Assembly (NCBI RefSeq): GCF_040807025.1
Contig: NC_090952.1
Location: 5,844,001 to 5,908,000 of the forward strand
Direction: 5' to 3'
Source: Struthio camelus
Lineage: Eukaryota > Chordata > Aves > Struthioniformes > Struthionidae
Length of the DNA stretch: 64,000 bases
Shown here piece by piece: positions 12,301 to 23,950 of the stretch (the first letter of the stretch is position 1; every line of letters starts with the position of its first letter). Below the pieces are notes generated by a model. It was not told the origin of the DNA and made no database searches. It worked only from the letters and a program-made list of their open reading frames with translations. The translations under genes were made by a program, and so were the position numbers.

Positions 12301-15300
12301 CGTCGGGGCTGAAACCAGTGCATCAGGCCTAAAAACCACTGCATCGGGGCTGAAAGCACTGCATCAAGCCTAAAACCACTCTGTCGGGGCTGAAACCACT
12401 CTGCCAAGCATAAAACCACTCCGTCGGGGCTGAAACCACTCCGCTGGGGCTGAAACCTCTGCGTTGGGGCTGAAACCAGTCTGTCGGGCCTAAAACCACT
12501 CCGCCGAGCCTGAAAACACTGCATCAGGGCTGAAACCAATCCGTCAGGGTCAAAACCACTGCTTTGGGGCTGAAACCACTCCGCCAAGCCCCAAACCACT
12601 GCGTTGGGGCTGAAACCACTCCGCCAGGACCAAAACCACTCCGCTGACATTAAAACCACTGCACCAAGCCTAAAACCACTCCATCGGGGCTGAAACCACT
12701 CCGCCGAGCCGAAAACCACTGCGTCGGGGCTGAAAGCACTCCATCAAGCCTGAAACCACCCCGTCGGGGCTGAAACCACTCCGCCGAGCCTAAAACAACT
12801 CTGTCAGGGCCAAAATCACTCCGCCGAGCCTAAAACCACTGCGTCAGGGCCAAAACCACTCTGCCGAGCCTAAAACCACTCCGTCGGGGCTGAAACCACT
12901 GTGCTGGGGCAGAAATTGCTCCGTCAGGCTTAAAAGCACTGTGTCAGGCCGAAAACCACTGCGTCGGGGCGGAAACCACTCCGCCGACATTAAGACCACT
13001 ACGCCAAGCCAAAACCACTGCGTCGGGGCTGAAAGCACTCCGCCGAGCCGAAAACCACTGCGTCGGGGCCCAAACCACTCCGCCGAGCCTGAAACCACCC
13101 CGTCGGGGCCGAAATCACTCTGCCGAGCCTAAAACAACTCCATCGGGGCCAAAATCACTCCGCCGAGCCTAAAACCACTGCGTCGGGGCTGAAACCACTC
13201 CGCCGACATTAAGACCACTGCGCCAAGCCTAAAACCACTCCGCCGATCCTGAAACCACTCCGTCGGTGCCGAAACCACTCCGCCAAGCCTAAAACCACTG
13301 CGTCGGGACTGAAACCACTCCGCTGGGGCCGAAACCACTCCACCGGGGCTGAAACCACTCCACTGGGTCTGAAACCACTCCGCCAGCGCCAAAACCACTC
13401 TGTCGGGGCCGAAACCACTCCGCCGGCCTTAAAACAACTCCGTCGGGGCCGAAACCAATCCGCCGGGGCCGAAAACACTCCGCCGAGCCTGAAACCACTC
13501 CGCCGAGCCTGAAACCACTCCGCCAAACCTGAAACCACTTCGCCGAGCCTGAAACCACTCCGTCGGGGCTGAAACCACTCCGCTGGGGCTGAAACCACTC
13601 CGCCAAGCCTAAAACCACTCCGTTGGGGCCGAAACCACGCCGCTGGGGCTGAAACCAGTCCGTCGGAGCTGAAACCAGTCCACCAAGCCCAAAACCACTG
13701 CACCGGGGCGGAAACCGCTCCGTTAGGGCACAACCACTGCGTTGGGGCTGAAACCACTCCGTCGGGGCTGAAACCACTCCGCCAAGTCCAAAACCACTAC
13801 AAGAGGCCGAAAACCACTCTGTCGGGGCCGAAACCACTCTGCCAAGCATAAAACCACTCCGTCGGGGCTGAAACCACTCCGCTGGGGCTGAAACCTCTGC
13901 GTTGGGGCTGAAACCAGTCTGTCGGGCCTAAAACCACTCCGCCGAGCCTGAAAACACTGCATCAGGGCTGAAACCAATCCGTCAGGGTCAAAACCACTGC
14001 TTTGGGGCTGAAACCACTCCGCCAAGCCCCAAACCACTGCGTTGGGGCTGAAACCACTCCGCCAGGACCAAAACCACTCCGCTGACATTAAAACCACTGC
14101 ACCAAGCCTAAAACCACTCCATCGGGGCTGAAACCACTCCGCCGAGCCGAAAACCACTGCGTCGGGGCTGAAAGCACTCCATCAAGCCTGAAACCACCCC
14201 GTCGGGGCTGAAACCACTCCGCCGAGCCTAAAACAACTCTGTCAGGGCCAAAATCACTCCGCCGAGCCTAAAACCACTGCGTCAGGGCCAAAACCACTCT
14301 GCCGAGCCTAAAACCACTCCGTCGGGGCTGAAACCACTGTGCTGGGGCAGAAATTGCTCCGTCAGGCTTAAAAGCACTGTGTCAGGCCGAAAACCACTGC
14401 GTCGGGGCGGAAACCACTCCGCCGACATTAAGACCACTACGCCAAGCCAAAACCACTGCGTCGGGGCTGAAAGCACTCCGCCGAGCCGAAAACCACTGCG
14501 TCGGGGCTGAAACCACTCCGCCGAGCCTGAATCCACCCCGTCGGGCCTAAAACCACTCCGCCAAGCCTAAAACCACTCTGTCGGGGCAGAAGCTACTCCG
14601 CTGAGGCTGAAACTACTCCGTCGGGCCTGAACCCACTGTGCCAGGACCGAAACGAAGCCGTCGGGGCTGAAACCACCCCGTCGGGGCTGAAACCACTCGG
14701 CTGACCTTCAAACCACTCCATAAAGCCTAAAACTACTCCGTCGGGGCTGAAACCACTGTGCTGGGGCGGAAACTGCTGCGTCAGGCTGAAAAGCACAGTG
14801 TCAGGCCGAAAACCACTCCACCAGGGCCAAAACCACTCTGCCGACATTAAGACCACTCCGCCAAGCCTAAAACACCTCTGCCAAGCCTAAAACCACTCCG
14901 TCAGGACTAAAACCACTCCGCTGAGGCTAAAACCCCTCCGTCAGGGCGGAAACCACTGCGCCGAGCCTAAAACCACTCCATCGGGGTTGAAATCACTCTG
15001 CCAAGCCTAAAACCACTCCGTCGGGGCCGAAACCACTCCGTTGGGGCCGAAACCACTCCGTCGGGGGGAAATCCACTCCATCAAGCCTAAAACCAGTGCG
15101 TCAGGGCTGAAACGACTCCGCGAGGGCCAAAACCACTCGGCTGAACTTAAAACCACTCCGTCAGGGCTGAAACCACTCCGCCGAGCCTAAAACAACTCCG
15201 TCGGGGCCGAAACCACTGTGCCAAGCCTAAAACCACTCCGCCGGGGCTAAAACCACTCCGTCAGGGCCAAAACCACTCCGCAGAGCCTAAAACCACTCCG

Positions 15301-17606
15301 TCGGGGCTGAAACCACTGTGCTGGGGCAGAAATTGCTCCGTCAGGCTTAAAAGCACTGTGTCAGGCCGAAAACCACTGCGTCGGGGCGGAAACCACTCCG
15401 CCGACATTAAGACCACTACGCCAAGCCAAAACCACTGCGTCGGGGCTGAAAGCACTCCGCCGAGCCTAAAACCACTGCGTCGGGGCCCAAACCACTCCGC
15501 CGAGCCTGAAACCACCCCGTCGGGGCCGAAATCACTCTGCCGAGCCTAAAACAACTCCGTCAGGGCCAAAATCACTCCGCCGAGCCTGAAACCACTGCGT
15601 CGGGGCTGAAACCACTCCGCCGAGCCTAAAACCACTCCGTCGGGCCTGAAACCACTGTGCTGGGGCAGAAATTGCTCCGTCAGGCTTAAAAGCACTGTGT
15701 CAGGCCGAAAACCACTGCGTCGGGGCTGAAAGCACTCCGCCGAGCCGAAAACCACTGCGTCGGGGCCGAAACCACTCCGCCGAGCCTAAAACCACTGCGT
15801 CGGGGCTGAAACCACTCTGCCGACATTAAGACTGCGGCAAGCCGAAAACCACTGCGTCGGGGCTGAAACCACTCCGCCGAGCCGAAAACCACTGCGTCGG
15901 GGCCGAAACCACTCCGCCAAGCCTGAAACCACCCCATCGGGGCCGAAATCACTCTGCCGAGCCTAAAACAACTCCGTCAGGGCCAAAATCACTCCGCCGA
16001 GCCTAAAACCACTGCGTCGGGGCTGAAACCACTCCGCCGAGCCTAAAACCACTCCGTTGGGGCTGAAACCACAGTGCTGGGGCAGAAATTGCTCCGTCAG
16101 GCTTAAAAGCACTGCGGCAAGCCGAAAACCACTGCGTCGGGGCTGAAACCACTCCGCCGAGCCTAAAACCACTCCGTTGGGGCTGAAACCACTCTGCTGG
16201 GGCAGAAATTGCTCCGTCAGGCTTAAAAGCACTGCGGCAAGCCGAAAACCACTGCGTCGGGGCTGAAACCACTCCGCCGAGCCTAAAACCACTACGTCGG
16301 GGCTGAAAGCACTCCGCCGAGCCTAAAACCACTGCGTCGGGGCTGAAACCACTCCGCCGAGCTTAAAACCACTGTGTCGGGGCCGAAACCACTCCGTCAA
16401 GCCTGAAACCACCCCGTCGGGGCCGAAATCACTCTGGCAAGCCTAAAACCACTGTGTCGGGGCTGAAACCACTCCGCCGAGCCGAAAACCACTGCGTCGG
16501 GGCCGAAACCACTCTCGCAAGCCTAAAACCACTGCGTTGGGGCCCAAACCACTCCGCCAGGGCCTAAAACCACCCCATCGGGGCCGAAATCAATCTGCCG
16601 AGCCTAAAACCACTGCGTCGGGGCTGAAACTGCTCCGCCGAGCCTAAAACCACTTCGTCGGGGCTGAAACCAGTGCCTCAGGCCTAAAATCACTGCGTCG
16701 GGGCTGAAACCACTCCATCAAGCCTAAAACCACTGCGTCGGGGCTGAAAACACTGCATCAAGCCTAAAACCACTGCGTCGGGGCCCAAACCACTCCGCCG
16801 AGCCGAAAACCACTGCGTCGGGGCTGAAACCTCTCCGCCGAGCCTAAAACCACTCCGTCGGGGCTGAAACCACTCCGCCGAGCCTAAAACCACCCCGTCG
16901 GGGCCGAAATCACTCTGCCGAGCCTAAAACCACTGCGTCGGGGCTGAAACTGCTCCGCCGAGCCTAAAACCACTTCGTCGGGGCTGAAACCAGTGCCTCA
17001 GGCCTAAAATCACTGCGTCGGGGCTGAAACCACTCCATCAAGCCTAAAACCACTGCGTCGGGGCTGAAAACACTGCATCAAGCCTAAAACCACTGCGTCG
17101 GGGCTGAAACCACTCCGCCGAGCCGAAAACCACTGCGTCGGGGCTGAAACCTCTCCGCCGAGCCTAAAACCACTCCGTCGGGGCTGAAACCACTCCGCCG
17201 AGCCTAAAACCACTGTGCTGGGGCTGAAACCACTCCGCCGAGCCTAAAAACACTGCGTCGGGGCTGAAACCACTCCGCCCGCATTAAGACCACTGCAGCA
17301 AGCCTAAAACCACTTTGCTGGGGCTGAAACCACTCCACCGAGCCTAAAACCACTGCGTCGGGGCTGAAACCACTCTGGCAAGCCTAAAACCACTGCGTCG
17401 GGGCCGAAACCACTCCGCCGAGCCAGAAACCACCCCGTCGGGGCCGAAATCACTCTGCCGAGCCTAAAACCACTTTGCTGGGGCCGAAATCACTCTGCCG
17501 AGCCTAAAACCACTGCGTCGGGGCTGAAACCAGTGCATCAGGCCTAAAAACCACTGCATCGGGGCTGAAAGCACTGCATCAAGCCTAAAACCACTCTGTC
17601 GGGGCT
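7177..17606. repeat. HOR-B: two full 5,215-bp super-repeat units
   Basis: From about 7.2 kb the array repeats with a 5,215-bp period: 7177-12391 and 12392-17606 (edges approximate), continuing into a third unit. Each unit has about 2.15 kb of HOR-A-type sequence (1.5 units) followed by about 3.06 kb of rearranged monomers. Landmarks offset by 5,215 include TCGGGCCTAAAACCACTCCG just after the diverging point, the GGGGGAAATCCACTCC variant near 9850/15065, and ATTAAGACTGCGGC near 10610/15828. A HOR-A segment has been captured into, and then amplified with, a new larger unit. Confidence 0.88.
11380..12018. repeat. 320-bp tandem duplication inside HOR-B
   Basis: Within the rearranged part of HOR-B, a block of about 320 bp (16 monomers) containing GGGGCTGAAACTGCTCCG, ACCAGTGCCTCAGGCC and GAAAACACTGCATCAAGCC occurs twice in a row. 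It recurs in HOR-B unit 2 (about 16,595-17,233) and, less regularly, near 22,740-23,310. Just upstream (about 10,840-11,080) a 120-bp block with GGGGCAGAAATTGCTCCGTC is also tandemly repeated. Confidence 0.8.
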
Positions 17607-20600
17607 GAAACCACTCTGCCAAGCATAAAACCACTCCGTCGGGGCTGAAACCACTCCGCTGGGGCTGAAACCTCTGCGTTGGGGCTGAAACCAGTCTGTC
17701 GGGCCTAAAACCACTCCGCCGAGCCTGAAAACACTGCATCAGGGCTGAAACCAATCCGTCAGGGTCAAAACCACTGCTTTGGGGCTGAAACCACTCCGCC
17801 AAGCCCCAAACCACTGCGTTGGGGCTGAAACCACTCCGCCAGGGCCAAAACCACTCCGCTGACATTAAAACCACTGCACCAAGCCTAAAACCACTCCATC
17901 GGGGCTGAAACCACTCCGCCGAGCCGAAAACCACTGCGTCGGGGCTGAAAGCACTCCATCAAGCCTGAAACCACCCCGTCGGGGCTGAAACCACTCCGCC
18001 GAGCCTAAAACAACTCTGTCAGGGCCAAAATCACTCCGCCGAGCCTAAAACCACTGCGTCAGGGCCAAAACCACTCTGCCGAGCCTAAAACCACTCCGTC
18101 GGGGCTGAAACCACTGTGCTGGGGCAGAAATTGCTCCGTCAGGCTTAAAAGCACTGTGTCAGGCCGAAAACCACTGCGTCGGGGCGGAAACCACTCCGCC
18201 GACATTAAGACCACTACGCCAAGCCAAAACCACTGCGTCGGGGCTGAAAGCACTCCGCCGAGCCTAAAACCACTGCGTCGGGGCCCAAACCACTCCGCCG
18301 AGCCTGAAACCACCCCGTCGGGGCCGAAATCACTCTGCTGAGCCTAAAACAACTCCATCGGGGCCAAAATCACTCCGCCGAGCCTAAAACCACTGCGTCG
18401 GGACTGAAACCACTCCGCCGACATTAAGACCACTGCGCCAAGCCTAAAACCACTCCGCCGATCCTGAAACCACTCCGTCGGGGCCGAAACCACTCCGCCA
18501 AGCCTAAAACCACTGCGTCGGGACTGAAACCACTCCGCTGGGGCCGAAACCACTCCACCGGGGCTGAAACCACTCCACTGGGTCTGAAACCACTCCGCCA
18601 GCGCCAAAACCACTCTGTCGGGGCCGAAACCACTCCGCCGGCCTTAAAACAACTCCGTCGGGGCCGAAACCCATCCGCCGGGGCCGAAAACACTCCGCCG
18701 AGCCTGAAACCACTCCGCCGAGCCTGAAACCACTCCGCCAAACCTGAAACCACTTCGCCGAGCCTGAAACCACTCCGTCGGGGCTGAAACCACTCCGCTG
18801 GGGCTGAAACCACTCCGCCAAGCCTAAAACCACTCCGTTGGGGCCGAAACCACGCCGCTGGGGCTGAAACCAGTCCGTCGGAGCTGAAACCAGTCCACCA
18901 AGCCCAAAACCACTGCACCGGGGCGGAAACCGCTCCGTTAGGGCACAACCACTGCGTTGGGGCTGAAACCACTCCGTCGGGGCTGAAACCACTCCGCCAA
19001 GTCCAAAACCACTACAAGAGGCCGAAAACCACTCTGTCGGGGCCGAAACCACTCTGCCAAGCATAAAACCACTCCGTCGGGGCTGAAACCACTCCGCTGG
19101 GGCTGAAACCTCTGCGTTGGGGCTGAAACCAGTCTGTCGGGCCTAAAACCACTCCGCCGAGCCTGAAAACACTGCATCAGGGCTGAAACCAATCCGTCAG
19201 GGTCAAAACCACTGCTTTGGGGCTGAAACCACTCCGCCAAGCCCCAAACCACTGCGTTGGGGCTGAAACCACTCCGCCAGGACCAAAACCACTCCGCTGA
19301 CATTAAAACCACTGCACCAAGCCTAAAACCACTCCATCGGGGCTGAAACCACTCCGCCGAGCCGAAAACCACTGCGTCGGGGCTGAAAGCACTCCATCAA
19401 GCCTGAAACCACCCCGTCGGGGCTGAAACCACTCCGCCGAGCCTAAAACAACTCTGTCAGGGCCAAAATCACTCCGCCGAGCCTAAAACCACTGCGTCAG
19501 GGCCAAAACCACTCTGCCGAGCCTAAAACCACTCCGTCGGGGCTGAAACCACTGTGCTGGGGCAGAAATTGCTCCGTCAGGCTTAAAAGCACTGTGTCAG
19601 GCCGAAAACCACTGCGTCGGGGCGGAAACCACTCCGCCGACATTAAGACCACTACGCCAAGCCAAAACCACTGCGTCGGGGCTGAAAGCACTCCGCCGAG
19701 CCTAAAACCACTGCGTCGGGGCTGAAACCACTCCGCCGAGCCTGAATCCACCCCGTCGGGCCTAAAACCACTCCGCCAAGCCTAAAACCACTCTGTTGGG
19801 GCAGAAGCTACTCCGCTGAGGCTGAAACTACTCCGTCGGGCCTGAACCCACTGTGGCAGGACCGAAACGAAGCCGTCGGGGCTGAAACCACCCCGTCGGG
19901 GCTGAAACCACTCGGCTGACCTTCAAACCACTCCATAAAGCCTAAAACTACTCCGTCGGGGCTGAAACCACTGTGCTGGGGCGGAAACTGCTGCGTCAGG
20001 CTGAAAAGCACAGTGTCAGGCCGAAAACCACTCCACCAGGGCCAAAACCACTCTGCCGACATTAAGACCACTCCGCCAAGCCTAAAACACCTCTGCCAAG
20101 CCTAAAACCACTCCGTCAGGACTAAAACCACTCCGCTGAGGCTAAAACCCCTCCGTCAGGGCAGAAACCACTGCGCCGAGCCTAAAACCACTCCATCGGG
20201 GTTGAAATCACTCTGCCAAGCCTAAAACCACTCCGTCGGGGCCGAAACCACTCCGTCGGGGCCGAAACCACTCCGTCGGGGGGAAATCCACTCCATCAAG
20301 CCTAAAACCAGTGCGTCAGGGCTGAAACGACTCCGCGAGGGCCAAAACCACTCGGCTGAACTTAAAACCACTCCGTCGGGGCTGAAACCACTCCGCCGAG
20401 CCTAAAACAACTCCGTCGGGGCCGAAACCACTGTGCCAAGCCTAAAACCACTCCGCCGGGGCTAAAACCACTCCGTCAGGGCCAAAACCACTCCGCAGAG
20501 CCTAAAACCACTCCGTCGGGGCTGAAACCACTGTGCTGGGGCAGAAATTGCTCCGTCAGGCTTAAAAGCACTGTGTCAGGCCGAAAACCACTGCGTCGGG

Positions 20601-23600
20601 GCGGAAACCACTCCGCTGACATTAAGACCACTACGCCAAGCCAAAACCACTGCGTCGGGGCTGAAACCACTCCAGCAAGCCTAAAACCACTGCGTCGGGG
20701 CGGAAACCACTCCGCCGAGCCTGAAACCACCCCGTCGGGGCCGAAATCACTCTGCCGAGCCTAAAACAACTCCGTCAGGGCCAAAATCACTCCGCCGAGC
20801 CTGAAACCACTGCGTCGGGGCTGAAACCACTCCGCCGAGCCTAAAACCACTCCGTCGGGCCTGAAACCACTGTGCTGGGGCAGAAATTGCTCCGTCAGGC
20901 TTAAAAGCACTGTGTCAGGCCGAAAACCACTGCGTCGGGGCTGAAAGCACTCCGCCGAGCCGAAAACCACTGCGTCGGGGCCGAAACCACTCCGCCGAGC
21001 CTAAAACCACTGCGTCGGGGCTGAAACCACTCTGCCGACATTAAGACCACTGCGGCAAGCCGAAAACCACTGCGTCGGGGCTGAAACCACTCCGCCGAGC
21101 CGAAAACCACTGCGTCGGGGCTGAAACCACTCCGCCGAGCCTAAAACCACTGCGTCTGGGCTGAAAGCACTCCATCAAGCCTAAAACCACTGCGTCGGGG
21201 CTGAAAGCACTCCGCCGAGCCTAAAACCACTGCGTCGGGGCTGAAACCACTGCATCAAGCCTAAAACCACTCCGTCGGGGCTGAAACCACTCCGCCAAGC
21301 CTAAAACCACTGCGTCGGGGCTGAAACCACTCCATCAAGCCTGAAACCACTCCATCGGGACTGAAACCACTCCATCAAGCCTAAAACCACTGCGTCGGGG
21401 CTGAAAGCACTCCATCAAGCCTAAAACCACTGCGTCGGGGCTGAAAGCACTCCATCAAGCCTAAAACCGCTGCGTCGGGGCTGAAACCACTCCATCAAGC
21501 CTAAAACCACTGCGTCGGGGCTGAAACCACTCCGCCAAGCCTAAAACCACTGTGTCGGGGCTGAAACCTCTCCGCCGAGCCTAAAACCACTGCGTCGGGG
21601 CCGAAATCACTCTGCCGAGCCTAAAACCACTGCATCGGGGCTGAAAGCACTCCATCAAGCCTGAAACCACTGCGTCGGGGCTGAAACCACTGTGCTGGGG
21701 CGGAAACTGCTGCGTCAGGCTGAAAAACACTGTGTCAGGCCGAAAACCACTCCACCAGGGCCAAAACCACTCTGCCGACATTAAGACCACTCCACCAAGC
21801 CTAAAAGCACTCTGCCAAGCCTAAAACCACTCCGTCAGGACTAAAAGCACTCCGCTGAGCCTAAAGCCACTCCGTGGGGCTGAAACCACTGTGCCAGGAC
21901 CAAAACCACTCCGTCTGGGCGGAAACCACACTGTCAAGCTGAAAAGCACTGCATCAGGCCGAAAACCACTCCGTCGGGGCTGAAAGCGTTCCTCCAGGGC
22001 CAAAACCACTCCGCTGACATTAAAACCACTGCGCAGAGCCTAAAACCACTGCGTCGGGGCTGAAACCACTCCGCCGAGCCGAAAACCACTGCGTCGGGGC
22101 CGAAACCACTCCGCCAAGCCTGAAACCACCCCATCGGGGCCGAAATCACTCTGCCGAGCCTAAAACAACTCCGTCAGGGCCAAAATCACTCCGCCGAGCC
22201 TAAAACCACTGCGTCGGGGCTGAAACCACTCCGCCGAGCCTAAAACCACTCCGTTGGGGCTGAAACCACTGTGCTGGGGCAGAAATTGCTCCGTCAGGCT
22301 TAAAAGCACTGCGGCAAGCCGAAAACCACTGCGTCGGGGCTGAAACCACTCCGCCGAGCCTAAAACCACTCCGTTGGGGCTGAAACCACTCTGCTGGGGC
22401 AGAAATTGCTCCGTCAGGCTTAAAAGCACTGCGGCAAGCCAAAAACCACTGCGTCGGGGCTGAAACCACTCCGCCGAGCCTAAAACCACTACGTCGGGGC
22501 TGAAAGCACTCCGCCGAGCCTAAAACCACTGCGTCGGGGCTGAAACCACTCCGCCGAGCTTAAAACCACTGTGTCGGGGCCGAAACCACTCCGTCAAGCC
22601 TGAAACCACCCCGTCGGGGCCGAAATCACTCTGGCAAGCCTAAAACCACTGTGTCGGGGCTGAAACCACTCCGCCGAGCCGAAAACCACTGCGTCGGGGC
22701 CGAAACCACTCTCGCAAGCCTAAAACCACTCCGTCGGGGCTGAAACTGCTCCGCCGAGCCTAAAACCACTTCGTCGGGGCTGAAACCAGTGCCTCAGGCC
22801 TAAAACCACTGCGTCGGGGCTGAAAACACTGCATCAAGCCTAAAACCACTGCGTCGGGGCTGAAACCACTCCGCCGAGCCGAAAACCACTGCGTCGGGGC
22901 TGAAACCTCTCCGCCGAGCCTAAAACCACTCCGTCGGGGCTGAAACCACTCCGCCGAGCCTAAAACCACCCCGTCGGGGCCGAAATCACTCTGCCGAGCC
23001 TAAAACCACTGCGTCGGGGCTGAAACTGCTCCGCCGAGCCTAAAACCACTTCGTCGGGGCTGAAACCAGTGCCTCAGGCCTAAAATCACTGCGTCGGGGC
23101 TGAAACCACTCCATCAAGCCTAAAACCACTGCGTCGGGGCTGAAAACACTGCATCAAGCCTAAAACCACTGCGTCGGGGCTGAAACCACTCCGCCGAGCC
23201 GAAAACCACTGCGTCGGGGCTGAAACCTCTCCGCCGAGCCTAAAACCACTCCGTCGGGGCTGAAACCACTCCGCCGAGCCTAAAACCACTGTGCTGGGGC
23301 TGAAACCACTCCGCCGAGCCTAAAACCACTGCGTCGGGGCTGAAACCACTCCGCCCGCATTAAGACCACTGCGACAAGCCTAAAACCACTTTGCTGGGGC
23401 TGAAACCACTCCACCGAGCCTAAAACCACTGCGTCGGGGCTGAAACCACTCTGGCAAGCCTAAAACCACTGCGTCGGGGCCGAAACAACTCCGCCGAGCC
23501 AGAAACCACCCCGTCGGGGCCGAAATCACTCTGCCGAGCCTAAAACCACTTTGCTGGGGCCGAAACCACTCTGCCGAGCCTAAAACCAATGCGTCGGGGC

Positions 23601-23950
23601 TGAAACCAGTGCATCAGGCCTAAAAACCACTGCATCGGGGCTGAAAGCACTGCATCAAGCCTAAAACCACTCCGTCGGGGCCGAAACCACTCCGCCAAGC
23701 CTAAAACCACTGCGTCGGGGCTGAAACCACTCCGCTGGGGCTGAAACCTCTGCGTTGGGGCTGAAACCAGTCTGTCGGGCCTAAAACCACTCCGCCGAGC
23801 CTGAAAACACTGCATCAGGGCTGAAACCAATCCGTCAGGGTCAAAACCACTGCTTTGGGGCTGAAACCACTCCGCCAAGCCCCAAACCACTGCCTCGGGG
23901 CTGAAAGCGTTCCACCAGGGCCAAAACCACTCCGCCGACTTTAAAAACAC
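17607..23950. repeat. HOR-B third unit, interrupted and rearranged
   Basis: The third super-repeat follows the 5,215-bp register to about 21,110. It is then interrupted by roughly 980 bp of extra monomers (about 21,112-22,090), much of it plain 40-bp dimers, before the expected sequence resumes. Further on the offset to unit 2 shortens by about 120 bp. By 23,950 the correspondence with the preceding unit ends. Confidence 0.75.
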
